The notes beneath the pieces are model-generated. The model saw nothing but the letters and a program-made list of their open reading frames with translations, was not told where the DNA came from and did not search any database. From Comamonadaceae bacterium (GTDB taxonomy: Bacteria; Pseudomonadota; Gammaproteobacteria; Burkholderiales; Burkholderiaceae_C): a DNA stretch of 64,000 nucleotides. Position numbers and translations under genes: made by a program. Positions 1 through 8,837 of this stretch are shown here, in pieces. The stretch is taken from the NCBI GenBank assembly GCA_027483665.1, contig JAIXUC010000003.1:91699-155698 (forward strand), in the 5' to 3' direction. The first letter of the stretch is position 1; every line of letters begins with the position of its first letter.

Positions 1-1
1 G

Positions 2-316
2 GGCGATGTGAGCCAGATCGACCTGCCCAAAGAGCAAACCAGTGGTCTGGTGGAAGCCGAGCAGGTGCTGCGCGACGTCGCTGGTGTATCGATCTGTCGC
101 TTCACCAGCGCCGATGTGGTTCGCCATCCGCTGGTGGCGCGCATCGTCGATGCCTACGAGCGGCACGGGCGGTTTGTGGCTGCTGCACAGGCAGGCGCCG
201 CCTCCGCTTCAGCACCCTCTGCCAAGCCGGCGAAGACCAAAAGCGCGGCGCTTGCCAAAAAGAAAGCAGCCCCAGCCAGCACGGCCCGGCGACGGTCTGT
301 GCCCAAGCCACCGTGA
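2..316 (+). CDS. phoH: PhoH family ATPase, C-terminal end (cut by the left edge)
   Basis: The open frame enters from the left edge (codons from base 2) and shows the end of a PhoH/YbeZ P-loop ATPase: GDVSQIDLP, then the closing [15 protein letters not shown] motif. The last 40 or so residues are an Ala/Lys/Pro-rich basic tail with no visible fold. PhoH proteins are ATPases linked to RNA metabolism and work with YbeY. The stop overlaps the next start (GTGA, 4 bases), so the two are probably translationally coupled. The Walker motifs lie outside the window. The identification rests on the C-terminal motifs and on the ybeY neighbour. Confidence 0.88.
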   Translation, partial: GDVSQIDLPKEQTSGLVEAEQVLRDVAGVSICRFTSADVVRHPLVARIVDAYERHGRFVAAAQAGAASASAPSAKPAKTKSAALAKKKAAPASTARRRSVPKPP

Positions 317-813
317 ACGCAGCGCCTTTGCCGCCGCTGCGCCCCATGCCAGCGCTGTCACTGTCGCTGCAGTTCGGCCATTTGCACGACGATCTGAGCA
401 CCGCACAACAGGCTCGGCACCGCGCCGCCTTGCGCCGCCACAGCGTGCAACGTTGGTTGCGCCATGCATTGCTGCGTGACGCTCAGCTGACTGTGCGGGT
501 GGTGGGTGACTCAGAGGGCCAAGCTTTGAACCAGGGCTATCGCAGCCGCGGCTATGCCACCAATGTGCTGACCTTCGCGTACACAACCCAGCCGCTGGTG
601 ACGGCCGACTTGGTGCTGTGCGCTCCGGTGGTGGCGCGCGAAGCCAAAGAGCAGGGGCGCCCACTCGCCGCGCACTACGCGCACTTGCTGGTGCATGGCG
701 CGCTGCACGCGCAAGGCTACGACCACGAAACCAACGAAGCCGACGCGCAGGAAATGGAAGCGCTGGAGGTTCGCATCCTGGCCGCACTCGGCCTGCCCAA
801 CCCCTACCGCTGA
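313..813 (+). CDS. ybeY: rRNA maturation endoribonuclease YbeY
   Basis: The 166-residue protein carries the UPF0054 zinc site [11 protein letters not shown] (H-x3-H-x5-H), the signature of YbeY, a single-strand endoribonuclease that acts in 16S rRNA 3' maturation and 70S quality control. ATNVLTF, typical of the family, is also present. I chose the GTG at 313 because it overlaps the phoH stop; an in-frame ATG at 346 is the alternative and would remove only 11 unconserved residues. The stop codon abuts the stop of the convergent transporter gene as one TGATCA palindrome. In many proteobacteria corC and lnt follow ybeY; here they lie about 55 kb away on the other strand. Confidence 0.93.
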   Translation: MNAAPLPPLRPMPALSLSLQFGHLHDDLSTAQQARHRAALRRHSVQRWLRHALLRDAQLTVRVVGDSEGQALNQGYRSRGYATNVLTFAYTTQPLVTADLVLCAPVVAREAKEQGRPLAAHYAHLLVHGALHAQGYDHETNEADAQEMEALEVRILAALGLPNPYR

Positions 814-1698
814 TCAGGCGCGGTCGGGTGCTGCGTGTGATTGGGCATCACGGGGCAACAGTTGGATGCTCGCGCGTAATCCCGGCACGGCCTCTATAAG
901 CCCTTGTTCGACCGACGCTCGCAGAGCTGCTGCGCGGCCCAAAGTCCAGTCATCGGGGACGTAGAGGTGGACGTCGAGAAAGCAGCTTTGGCCAGCGTGG
1001 CGGGTTTTCAGGTGGTCGAAGTGGACCTCGGGGCCCTCGAATCGGGCCAGCACCTCGTCGATTCTGGCGCGCAAGGCAGGCTCCAGCGCTTCATCCATCA
1101 AACCCTGCGAAGCGCGCCACACCAAGTGCGCGCCCTCGCGCACGATGTTCAAAGCCACGCCGATGGCCACCAGCGGATCGAGCCACAGCCAACCGGTGGC
1201 TGAGGCCAGCAGCAAACCCAGCACCACGCCAGCAGAAGTCCACACGTCGGTGATGAGGTGACGCGCATCGCCGTGCAGCGCAGCCGACTGGTGTTCGCGC
1301 GCGGCTCGAATCATGGCCCAGGCCAGCGCGCCATTGAGCGCCGACGAGACGACGCTCAAGCTCAGGCCCCACCCCAGTTGCTCCAGGGGTTGGGGCTCCA
1401 GCCACCGCCCAGCAGCAGCCCAGACCATGCCGGCTGCAGCACCGATGATCAAGATGCCCTCAAAGCCAGAAGAAAAATATTCGGCCTTGTGGTGCCCGAA
1501 AGGATGCTCCTCGTCGGGTGGAAGAGCAGCCACCGTCACCATCGCCAAGCCAAACATGGCCCCAGCCAGGTTCACGAAGGATTCCATGGCGTCGGCCAAC
1601 AGGCCGACCGAGCCGGTGAGCCACCAAGCGAGGGTTTTGAGGACGATGGTCAGCAGCGCAACGGCCACCGACACCTGCAGCAAACGCCGCGGCCGCAT
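814..1698 (-). CDS. Cation diffusion facilitator family transporter
   Basis: The 294-residue protein has the CDF layout: about six hydrophobic helices in the first 210 residues, with HLITDVWTSAG matching the H-x3-D metal site of the fifth helix, then a cytosolic C-terminal domain of about 80 residues. Such proteins export Zn(II), Co(II), Fe(II) or Mn(II) using proton antiport. The second-helix site reads DAMESFVN, so the usual second acidic residue is Asn and the metal cannot be assigned. An open frame extends upstream into tyrS, but the ATG at 1698 (MRPRRLLQ) follows the tyrS stop and gives a normal N terminus just before the first membrane helix. It ends back-to-back with ybeY. Confidence 0.85.
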   Translation of the reverse strand: MRPRRLLQVSVAVALLTIVLKTLAWWLTGSVGLLADAMESFVNLAGAMFGLAMVTVAALPPDEEHPFGHHKAEYFSSGFEGILIIGAAAGMVWAAAGRWLEPQPLEQLGWGLSLSVVSSALNGALAWAMIRAAREHQSAALHGDARHLITDVWTSAGVVLGLLLASATGWLWLDPLVAIGVALNIVREGAHLVWRASQGLMDEALEPALRARIDEVLARFEGPEVHFDHLKTRHAGQSCFLDVHLYVPDDWTLGRAAALRASVEQGLIEAVPGLRASIQLLPRDAQSHAAPDRA

Positions 1699-1729
1699 CC
1701 ACTCTTGGGCGCGGCTGCCGCTGGGCGCT

Positions 1730-2980
1730 TCAGCCAAGGTGAACCCGCACGAAGCGGCGTTTGCCCACTTGCAGCACGTAAGCACCGGCTTGCAGCTTCA
1801 GCGCTTTGTCGCTGACCACCACCGAGTCCAAGCGCACACCGCCACCGTCGATCAGACGGTGCGCCTCGCTGCTCGAGGGCGCCAGGCCCGCCGCCTTGAG
1901 CAGCGCAGCAATCCCGATGGGTGCGCCCGACACGTGACGCTCTTCGATTTCGTCGGGCACGCCGCCGCGGCTGCGCAGCACAAAGTCTTGCTCGGCCGCG
2001 TCGGCTGCGGCTGCGTTGTGAAAGCGTGCCGTGATCTCCTTGGCCAGCGCCACTTTGGCGTCGCGCGGGTTGGCACCGGCTTGCACTTGTTGGCGCAAGG
2101 TGGCGATGTCGGCTTCCGCTCGCATGGACAACAGCGTGTACCAACGCCACATCAACTCGTCGCTGATGGACAGGACCTTGGCGAACATGGTGTTGGGCGC
2201 TTCGCTGATGCCGATGTAGTTGTTCTTGGACTTGGACATCTTGTCCACGCCATCCAGGCCCTCCAGCAAGGGCATGGTCAAGATGCACTGCGGCTCCTGG
2301 CCGTGCTCTTGCTGCAAGTGCCGCCCCATCAGCAGATTGAACTTTTGGTCCGTTCCGCCGAGCTCGAGGTCGGCCCTCAAAGCCACCGAGTCGTAGCCCT
2401 GCATCAGCGGGTACAGAAATTCGTGTACCGAAATGGGCGTACCAGCCTTGAAGCGGTCATGGAAGTCGTTGCGCTCCATCATGCGCGCCACGGTGTATTT
2501 GGCGGCCAACTGGATCATGCCCATCGCCCCCAGCGGCAAGCTCCACTCGCTGTTGTAGCGAATTTCGGTGCGCTGAGGGTCCAGCACCAGGCTGGCTTGC
2601 TGGTAGTACGTGTCGGCGTTGGCCTTGATTTGCTCGGGCGTGAGCGGCGGGCGTGTGCTGTTGCGGCCTGAGGGGTCGCCAATGAGGCTGGTGAAGTCGC
2701 CAATCAGAAAGATGACGGTGTGCCCCAAGTCTTGCAACTGCCGCAGCTTGTTGAGCACCACGGTGTGGCCAATGTGGATGTCGGGTGCGGTCGGGTCAAG
2801 CCCCAGCTTGATGCGCAGCGGCTGGCCCGTGGCTTGCGAGCGCAGCAGCTTGCGAACCCACTCTTCCTTGGGAATCAGCTCCTCGCAACCGCGCAAAGTC
2901 ACCGCCAAGGCTTGTTGCACCGCTTCCGGGAGCTCTTCAATCGCGCAAGCTGCAGCCAGCGGGTTCGATGCTTGATTCAT
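1730..2980 (-). CDS. tyrS: Tyrosyl-tRNA synthetase
   Basis: The 416-residue class I synthetase charges tRNA(Tyr) in the cytosol. HIGH is at residues 69-72 and KMSKS at 247-251; both are intact. A C-terminal S4-like RNA-binding domain occupies roughly residues 345-416. The length and the short insert pattern fit the TyrZ-like bacterial subgroup rather than the E. coli type. The ATG at 2980 has no clear Shine-Dalgarno sequence upstream. The gene is divergent from the M23 peptidase gene and is followed after about 30 bases by the CDF transporter. Confidence 0.96.
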   Translation of the reverse strand: MNQASNPLAAACAIEELPEAVQQALAVTLRGCEELIPKEEWVRKLLRSQATGQPLRIKLGLDPTAPDIHIGHTVVLNKLRQLQDLGHTVIFLIGDFTSLIGDPSGRNSTRPPLTPEQIKANADTYYQQASLVLDPQRTEIRYNSEWSLPLGAMGMIQLAAKYTVARMMERNDFHDRFKAGTPISVHEFLYPLMQGYDSVALRADLELGGTDQKFNLLMGRHLQQEHGQEPQCILTMPLLEGLDGVDKMSKSKNNYIGISEAPNTMFAKVLSISDELMWRWYTLLSMRAEADIATLRQQVQAGANPRDAKVALAKEITARFHNAAAADAAEQDFVLRSRGGVPDEIEERHVSGAPIGIAALLKAAGLAPSSSEAHRLIDGGGVRLDSVVVSDKALKLQAGAYVLQVGKRRFVRVHLG

Positions 2981-3317
2981 AAGGGATTTATGCTATTTTT
3001 CGGCTGAAACGCCGCGTCTATACTGCGCCGGGTTGGAAAGACGCAGAGGCTAATCGGGCAGTCGGCCGATTTTAGAGCTGGGATGCAGGGCGTTTGGCCT
3101 TTGTGCGGCACCGCACAGGTGCAGCACTGTCGCCTTACAGGCGCTGACGGGCTCTAACGAGCGCGTGAGCGAATGGGCCCGCAGCTGGCGTTGCCTTCTT
3201 TCATGCTGGCGCGACTTTTGCTGGCAGTTGTTTTCCCTGGACGCGCTGAGTCATCTTGGCCTCGGGTTGTCTCCCCAAGAAGACCCATGATGTTTCTACT
3301 CTTAGAGAGCCACCCGC
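2981..3317. other. Divergent intergenic region between tyrS and the M23 peptidase gene
   Basis: These 337 bases hold no convincing gene. A plus-strand TATACT (3019-3024) could be a -10 box, but the matching -35 is poor. There is no tRNA-like fold or repeat that I can see. Promoters of both flanking genes should lie here, since the genes are divergent. Confidence 0.5.
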
Positions 3318-4730
3318 TTGAATCCATCGCAGCCACCAACTGAAGCCGCCGGTTCCTCGGGCAATGCCTTTGGCAGAGCCCAGGCCACCTGGCATGCGCT
3401 CCAACCTTTGGCTGCTTGGGTAGTCAGGCACCCACGTCCTATCGCTGGTGTAGTCGTTGCTGCCTTTGTTTTTGCAGGGAGCGCGGCCTTCGCTGTGGCC
3501 CATTTGGCACCAGACCCTGCCGATTTGCCTGTGCGCCAGGTCACAGAGGCGGTTCAGCCTTTGGATTTATCGCCGCAGTTGCTGGCCCTCGAACAGCACC
3601 GCTGGCAACTGCACCGCTCCGAAGTGCTTCGGCCCACCGACACCGCCGAGACCTTGCTGCGCCGCCTGGGTGCGCAAGACACAGCAGCGGCGCAGTTTTT
3701 GCGCAGCAACGCGCAAGCCAATCGCGCCCTTTTGGCCAGACCTGGGCGCACGGTGCATGCGGTGTTGACCGACGACATGACCGTGCAACGCCTGACGGCG
3801 CGCTGGGCGCACGACGACAGTGGTCAATTCCAGCGCATGGTGGTCGAACGCGTGCCCAATGGCTTCGTGGCTCGGCTTGAATCAGGCGAACTGCGAGCCA
3901 GTCAACGTCTGGCCAGCGGTGTGATCGACAGCTCCTTGTTTGCTGCGACAGACGCCGCCCGGCTGCCCGATGCGGTGGCGGTACAACTGGCAGAAGTGTT
4001 CTCTGGCGACATCGATTTCCACCGAGCCCTGCGCAAAGGTGACCGCTTTTCCGTGGTGTACGAGGCGCTCGAGGCTGACGGGGAGCCTCTGCGCGCAGGC
4101 CGTGTGCTGTCGGCGGAATTCGTCAATAAAGGCCGTACCTACCAAGCCATGTGGTTCCAAGAGCCTGCGCTGGGCGGAGCTGCGCCGCGCGGCGGCTACT
4201 ACACCTTCGACGGGGACAGCTTGCGCAAGCAGTATCTGGCTTCGCCGATGGAGTTTTCTCGGGTGAGCAGTGGTTTCAAGATGCGTTTTCACCCCATCTT
4301 GCAACGCTGGCGCGCCCACTTGGGTGTTGACTACGCCGCCCCCACCGGCACACCGGTGCGCACGGTGGGTGACGGCGTGGTGGATTTCGCCGGTGTGCAA
4401 GGTGGCTTCGGCAATGTGGTGTTTATCCGGCACCGCAACAACCACACCACGGTCTACGCGCACCTGAGCCGCATCGGCGTGCGCAAAGGCCAGTCGGTGA
4501 CGCAGGGCCAGCACATCGGTGCCGTGGGCGCTACCGGCTGGGCAACCGGGCCGCATTTGCATTTCGAATTTCGAGTGAACGGCGTGCATCAAGACCCCCT
4601 GACCATCGCCCGCATCAATGAATCGGTACCGCTGTCACCGCAAGCGCGGCCGGCTTTTGCCAGCGCTGCGCAGACCATGCGACAAACGCTTGCGGCAGCC
4701 AGCTCGCTGCAGCTGGCCCGCGCCGAGTGA
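3318..4730 (+). CDS. M23 family peptidoglycan endopeptidase (LytM/MepM-like)
   Basis: The 470-residue protein has a cytosolic N terminus, one membrane segment near residues 41-62, a periplasmic linker with OapA/LysM-like character, and a C-terminal M23 domain. The zinc ligands are visible: H334 and D338 in HLGVDY, H382, and H413/H415 in GPHLHFEF, so the enzyme looks active. Family members cut peptide cross-links in murein. An in-frame TAG at 3303-3305 and the absence of a nearby ATG make the TTG at 3318 the probable start. The neighbours tyrS and anmK fit; anmK recycles anhydro-muropeptides, so the pair joins wall turnover to recovery. Confidence 0.88.
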   Translation: MNPSQPPTEAAGSSGNAFGRAQATWHALQPLAAWVVRHPRPIAGVVVAAFVFAGSAAFAVAHLAPDPADLPVRQVTEAVQPLDLSPQLLALEQHRWQLHRSEVLRPTDTAETLLRRLGAQDTAAAQFLRSNAQANRALLARPGRTVHAVLTDDMTVQRLTARWAHDDSGQFQRMVVERVPNGFVARLESGELRASQRLASGVIDSSLFAATDAARLPDAVAVQLAEVFSGDIDFHRALRKGDRFSVVYEALEADGEPLRAGRVLSAEFVNKGRTYQAMWFQEPALGGAAPRGGYYTFDGDSLRKQYLASPMEFSRVSSGFKMRFHPILQRWRAHLGVDYAAPTGTPVRTVGDGVVDFAGVQGGFGNVVFIRHRNNHTTVYAHLSRIGVRKGQSVTQGQHIGAVGATGWATGPHLHFEFRVNGVHQDPLTIARINESVPLSPQARPAFASAAQTMRQTLAAASSLQLARAE

Positions 4731-4787
4731 ACCCGAGGGCGTGCTTCGCCACTGGGCGCGCTGACAGCACACGCAGGCTCTGAGCCG

Positions 4788-5987
4788 ATGGAACGTTCGG
4801 ACGCGCCGATCTACATGGGTCTGATGTCGGGCACCTCGCTCGACGGCGTTGACGGCGTGGTAGCTCAAGAAAACTTGGACAGTTCCGCTCAAGGAGGTCG
4901 CTGGCGGGTCATCTGCCACGTCAGCACCGATTTGCCAGCAGCGCTTCGAGCGGAATTGCTGTCGCTGAATTCACCCGGCCTTCAAGAGCTGCACCGCGCT
5001 GCGTCTGCAGCGCAGGCACTCAGCCACGTTTATGCGGAGGTCGCGCATCAACTTCTCAAGCAATCGGGCTATGAAGCGCAGTTCGTGCGAGCCATCGGCG
5101 CTCACGGCCAAACCGTGCGCCATCAGCCACGTTGGGGCTACTCCATACAACTGCTGAACGGCGCGCTGCTGGCGGAACTCACCGGCATCGATGTGGTGTG
5201 TGATTTCCGCAGCCGAGACTTGGCAGCCGGTGGCCAAGGCGCGCCACTGGTGCCTGCCTTTCACCAACAGCAGTTTGGCCACCCCAGCGAGTCGGTGGCG
5301 GTGCTCAACTTGGGCGGCATTGCCAACCTCACCTTCTTGGTTCCAGGCCAGGCAGTGGTCGGCTTTGACTGCGGCCCCGCCAACACACTGATGGACGCTT
5401 GGTGCCAGCGCCACACAGGTCAACTTTTTGATCGAGACGGGGGTTGGGCCAGCACGGGCCAGGTTCAGGTGGATTTGCTGTCGTCACTGATGGCCGAGCC
5501 CTATGTGCATGCGCCAGCACCCAAAAGCACCGGACTCGAGCTTTTCAACCTGAAGTGGCTCGACGACCACTTGGCCGCCTGCTCATCGACCGCCATCAGC
5601 CCAACGGCTCAGACTTCAGGCGTTGCCTTGGGCGCAGCATCGGCTTGGGCTGCCGACGTGCAGGCGACATTGCTGGAGTACACCGCCAGGTGCGTCGAAC
5701 TGCACATACGGCAGTCGAGCATGACTTTCGATCGCTTGGTGGTTTGTGGGGGTGGCGCGTACAACGCCAGCCTGATGAGCCGCTTAGCCCAGCTGCTGCC
5801 CGATTTGCAGTTGCTCGCAACCGACAACTTGGGCTTGCCTGCGCAGCAAGTGGAGGCTGCAGCTTTTGCTTGGCTCGCGCAACGCTGCTTGGCCCGCCAA
5901 CCTGGCAACCTGGTCAGCGCGACTGGCGCTCGTGGCGCGAGGGTTCTGGGCGCTGTTTACCCGGGGGCGGCGAGCTCTGGCGCCTAG
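4788..5987 (+). CDS. anmK: Anhydro-N-acetylmuramic acid kinase
   Basis: The 399-residue enzyme phosphorylates and opens 1,6-anhydro-MurNAc to MurNAc-6-phosphate in cell-wall recycling, in the cytosol. The N-terminal [14 protein letters not shown] phosphate loop and later LGGIANLT and FDCGPAN motifs are characteristic of AnmK and the ASKHA kinase fold. Length is normal, with no breaks. It follows the M23 peptidase gene by 57 bases on the same strand. Its last four bases overlap the end of the convergent erpA. Confidence 0.95.
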   Translation: MERSDAPIYMGLMSGTSLDGVDGVVAQENLDSSAQGGRWRVICHVSTDLPAALRAELLSLNSPGLQELHRAASAAQALSHVYAEVAHQLLKQSGYEAQFVRAIGAHGQTVRHQPRWGYSIQLLNGALLAELTGIDVVCDFRSRDLAAGGQGAPLVPAFHQQQFGHPSESVAVLNLGGIANLTFLVPGQAVVGFDCGPANTLMDAWCQRHTGQLFDRDGGWASTGQVQVDLLSSLMAEPYVHAPAPKSTGLELFNLKWLDDHLAACSSTAISPTAQTSGVALGAASAWAADVQATLLEYTARCVELHIRQSSMTFDRLVVCGGGAYNASLMSRLAQLLPDLQLLATDNLGLPAQQVEAAAFAWLAQRCLARQPGNLVSATGARGARVLGAVYPGAASSGA

Positions 5988-6349
5988 ACCGAGAAAGAAG
6001 ATCCGCAACCGCAGGTGGTGCTGGCGTTGGGGTTCTTGATGACAAACTGAGCGCCTTGCAAGTCTTCTTTGTAGTCGATCTCTGCGCCCACCAAATACTG
6101 GTAACTCATGGCGTCGATCAGCAGGGACACGCCATTTTTTGACATGGTGGTGTCGTCTTCATTCACCACTTCGTCGAAGGTGAACCCGTACTGAAAGCCA
6201 GAGCAACCGCCGCCTTGCACGAACACCCGCAGTTTCAGGTCTGGGTTGCCTTCTTCGGCGATCAGGTCAGCCACCTTGGCGGCTGCGCTGTCCGTGAAGA
6301 CGATCGGCTCTGGCATGGCGGTGGGGATAGCTTCTGCAACGGCGTTCAT
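5984..6349 (-). CDS. erpA: Iron-sulfur cluster insertion protein ErpA
   Basis: The 121-residue A-type carrier delivers [4Fe-4S] or [2Fe-2S] clusters to apoproteins. The three cluster cysteines are present: C49 in GGGCSGFQY, and C113 and C115 in the C-terminal TTCGCGSSF. The N-terminal extension before IVFTDSAA is short and of low complexity, as in other beta-proteobacterial ErpA. It stands alone on the minus strand, convergent with anmK, and follows the bactofilin gene after about 155 bases without a gene. Confidence 0.94.
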   Translation of the reverse strand: MNAVAEAIPTAMPEPIVFTDSAAAKVADLIAEEGNPDLKLRVFVQGGGCSGFQYGFTFDEVVNEDDTTMSKNGVSLLIDAMSYQYLVGAEIDYKEDLQGAQFVIKNPNASTTCGCGSSFSV

Positions 6350-6504
6350 AACGACACTCCTGACATGGATGGCTACATCGTACAGAGAAACCCGCTGAAG
6401 CCATCTGAGGCATCACCCCGGGCCTGTTGTCAACAGGGCGAACATGCCGCGGGCTTTACGGCTTTTGGCGTCCGGCAGCAAAGCCACCATGGACAGCCAG
6501 TCAA

Positions 6505-6900
6505 TCAAAGGTTGTTGGCAGCCAGCTTGAGCGCGGGTTTGTCTTCAGTCAGTGCGCCAGGGCGCAGGTGCCCCGCGATGGTGGCGCCTTGATGCATTTC
6601 CAAAGCCTTGTAATGAACATCCCCCTGGATGCGCGCTTTGGGTTGCAACTCCAGCAGTTCAGCCGAGTGAATGGGGCCAACCACCTTGCCACTGATGATG
6701 ACGTGGTCGGCGCGAACCTCGCCCACGACCACAGCAGACTCTGAAATCACCAGCAGACTGGGGGCGGTCCCCAAGGCCAGCAGGTTTCCGGTGACTTGCC
6801 CGTCCACGCGCAAGCCTTCAGAGAAGCTCAGATGGCCTTCAATCTGACAGCCTTCAGCGATCAGGCTTTTGATGGGGGGTTGCTTTTTGTTCGCGAACAA
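6505..6900 (-). CDS. Bactofilin family cytoskeletal protein
   Basis: This 131-residue protein shows the bactofilin (DUF583) core of short beta repeats, for example IEGHLSFSEGLRVDGQVTG and later VVGEVRADHVIISGKVVG. Bactofilins polymerise without nucleotide at the membrane and often recruit wall enzymes. A long open frame runs further upstream through another gene, so the start must be chosen. The TTG at 6900 gives M-F-A-N-K-K-Q-P-P-I-K, the usual bactofilin opening, and has AGGAG six bases upstream; the GTG at 6903 is only three bases from that site. It follows a membrane coiled-coil gene on the same strand. Confidence 0.88.
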   Translation of the reverse strand: MFANKKQPPIKSLIAEGCQIEGHLSFSEGLRVDGQVTGNLLALGTAPSLLVISESAVVVGEVRADHVIISGKVVGPIHSAELLELQPKARIQGDVHYKALEMHQGATIAGHLRPGALTEDKPALKLAANNL

Positions 6901-6968
6901 CACGGTCTCCTGAATTCCTTGCCCCGCCAGTGCGGGAAGTGGCGCAGCGCAACCGCTGGCCGCGTGGC

Positions 6969-7676
6969 CTACATCCGGATGGTCTGGGTGGACCGGGTGG
7001 TGTTGCCGCTGCTCAAACGGGCAGTCAAGGTTTTTACCACGGCCTGAGGCGGGATTTCCGCGATACCTTGCAAGCGTTTGTATTGCTGCACGGTGACTGC
7101 CTGCAGGCCCTCGGGCAATCCCATCTGCCACGGCTTGCCGTCCAAAGTGCCCGCCAGCGTCAACTCGACTGAACCGGTGAATGGGGGCGCATTTTTGGCT
7201 GACTGGATGACCAGCACCTGCCATCTCAGCTTTTGCGGCTCCACCATTTCAGCCTGCAGACCGCGAATGCCTAAAGAGTCGTTGCCACTGACAGGCAACA
7301 AGCGCTCGAAGAATCCGAGGTCATCCCGAAGCGAGGCGTTTTCGGCCTCCAGCTCCCGGATCTTGCTGACAAGACTGGCCTGAGCAGCCCGCTCGGTCGT
7401 GAGCTGGCTTCCCGCTGTGCTGGCAACTGCTTGGGCGTCGAGGAGTTCAGATCGGAAACGGTCTACTTGCTCGCGCAGCTCGACAATTTCCTGAGTGCTT
7501 TGACGGTCAAGGCCGGCGATGTCGCGCCCGAACTCGAAAGCCCACAACCCAATGGCGGCACAAAAGCCGAACACGAGGGCGAACAGCACCCAACGCAAAG
7601 GCCAAGGTAGCGTGCTGCGCACCGCAACACGAGGGGCGCTGATCGTGAGTCGGCGACGAAGAAGGCGCAAGCGCAT
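6969..7676 (-). CDS. DUF6776-like single-pass membrane coiled-coil protein
   Basis: The 235-residue protein has a basic N terminus, one membrane helix at about residues 28-50, a coiled coil at about 60-125 (heptad-like run ending RELEAENASLRDD) and a C-terminal beta-rich domain, probably periplasmic. It matches what I know as the DUF6776 family, often found next to bactofilins in Burkholderiales. No enzyme motif is visible. Position and topology suggest a membrane partner of the bactofilin, but this is inference. Its start lies just past the rpsI terminator, so it probably has its own promoter or uses read-through. Confidence 0.72.
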   Translation of the reverse strand: MRLRLLRRRLTISAPRVAVRSTLPWPLRWVLFALVFGFCAAIGLWAFEFGRDIAGLDRQSTQEIVELREQVDRFRSELLDAQAVASTAGSQLTTERAAQASLVSKIRELEAENASLRDDLGFFERLLPVSGNDSLGIRGLQAEMVEPQKLRWQVLVIQSAKNAPPFTGSVELTLAGTLDGKPWQMGLPEGLQAVTVQQYKRLQGIAEIPPQAVVKTLTARLSSGNTTRSTQTIRM

Positions 7677-7734
7677 GTGCGTAGCCTAACGCCTGTCAGC
7701 CGGACGGTTGCATAACGAGTGGCAGCCAAGAAAC

Positions 7735-7760
7735 AGAAAACCGCCCGAGGGCGGTTTTCT
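7735..7760 (-). terminator. Rho-independent terminator after rplM-rpsI
   Basis: A perfect 12-bp inverted repeat (7735-7746 pairing with 7749-7760) with a 2-base centre has a GC-rich core and an outer T/A run, followed on the minus strand by further Ts. It begins 9 bases after the rpsI stop. The symmetry would also allow stopping of plus-strand transcripts. Confidence 0.88.
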
Positions 7761-7769
7761 GAAGCAGCA

Positions 7770-8162
7770 TCAACGCTTGGAGAACTGCTTGCGCCTGCGA
7801 GCAGAGTGCAAGCCGACCTTCTTGCGCTCGACCTCGCGCGCGTCGCGGGTGACGAAACCTGCGCGGCTGAGTTCGGGCTTGAGGGTCGTGTCGTAGTCGA
7901 TCAGCGCGCGGGTGATGCCGTGCCTTGCAGCACCGGCCTGACCCGATTCGCCACCGCCGTGGACATTGATCTGGATGTCAAAGGTCTCGACATGGTTGGT
8001 CAGCACCAGAGGTTGCTTGACGATCATGATCGAGGTTTGACGGCCGAAGAAGGCTTCGATGTCACGGCCATTGACCGTGATCTTGCCGCTGCCTTTTTTG
8101 AGGAACACGCGGGCGACGCTGGATTTGCGACGGCCGGTGCCATTGTTCCAATCACCAATCAT
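7770..8162 (-). CDS. rpsI: 30S ribosomal protein S9
   Basis: This is a 130-residue S9, a component of the 30S head whose basic C-terminal tail reaches the P-site tRNA. The opening [14 protein letters not shown] and the ending [11 protein letters not shown] are diagnostic. Length is normal. It follows rplM by 11 bases, the conserved L13-S9 operon, and is closed by a strong hairpin terminator. Confidence 0.98.
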   Translation of the reverse strand: MIGDWNNGTGRRKSSVARVFLKKGSGKITVNGRDIEAFFGRQTSIMIVKQPLVLTNHVETFDIQINVHGGGESGQAGAARHGITRALIDYDTTLKPELSRAGFVTRDAREVERKKVGLHSARRRKQFSKR

Positions 8163-8173
8163 TCAGAGCTCCT

Positions 8174-8602
8174 TCAGACGGCCAGCGGCTTGGGTTGCTG
8201 GGCGGTGTGCGGGTGCTCAGTGCCACCGTACACCTTGAGCTTTTTGATCATGGCGTAGCCCAGAGGGCCCTTGGGCAGCATGCCCTTGACCGCCTTTTCC
8301 AGCGCGCGGCCAGGGTGCTTGGCCTGCATGTCGCGGAAATTGATCTCGCTGATGCCACCGGGGAACCCAGAGTGGCGGTAGTACTTCTTGTCGAGTGACT
8401 TGGCGCCGGTCACACGCAGTTTGGCTGCGTTGACGACGACGATGTAGTCACCGGTATCGACGTGGGGCGTGTAAATGGCTTTGTGTTTGCCGCGCAGACG
8501 GAGGGCCACTTCGCTGGCGACCCGTCCGAGCACCTTATCGGTGGCGTCAATCACAAACCACTCGTGCACCACGTCAGCGGGTTTGGCGCTGAACGTTTTC
8601 AT
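8174..8602 (-). CDS. rplM: 50S ribosomal protein L13
   Basis: The 142-residue L13 is an early-binding 50S protein. [17 protein letters not shown] and [14 protein letters not shown] are classic. The frame is open 14 codons further upstream, but the ATG at 8602 (MKTFSAKP) matches the family N terminus and has AAGGA nearby. It is first in the rplM-rpsI operon. The leader between promoter and start is about 130 bases and contains a small hairpin (CATCC/GGATG), which could serve autoregulation, though no known L13 leader motif was identified. Confidence 0.98.
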   Translation of the reverse strand: MKTFSAKPADVVHEWFVIDATDKVLGRVASEVALRLRGKHKAIYTPHVDTGDYIVVVNAAKLRVTGAKSLDKKYYRHSGFPGGISEINFRDMQAKHPGRALEKAVKGMLPKGPLGYAMIKKLKVYGGTEHPHTAQQPKPLAV

Positions 8603-8743
8603 GCTTGTCCTTGAAGGATTCGAGTTGGTAGGGCTCTTTTCCACGGTCGGTCATCCTCTGAAGGGATGCTCTTAGGTGGGAGGTACTGCCGTTTTGAGTG
8701 GCTGCATTTCGCCGCGGAGCCACTGGTCGCTGCGAAACCGCGC

Positions 8744-8772
8744 ATTCTAGCCACGTGGCCAGTCTTGGGCAA
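8744..8772 (-). promoter_or_regulatory. Sigma70-type promoter of rplM-rpsI
   Basis: On the minus strand TTGCCC (8767-8772) and TAGAAT (8744-8749) are separated by exactly 17 bases, upstream of rplM. It lies between divergent rplM and rlmJ. Assignment is by sequence only. Confidence 0.6.
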
Positions 8773-8837
8773 TGACCAGCGCTGAACCGTGTGAGCGGCG
8801 CGGATGCCTCCCGAGACTCGCAGTTAGGATGCCGCCC

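Noticed and set aside
1699..1785. Longer start of the CDF transporter inside tyrS
   Set aside because: It would overlap tyrS by 56 bases and adds residues unlike the family; the ATG at 1698 lies after the tyrS stop.
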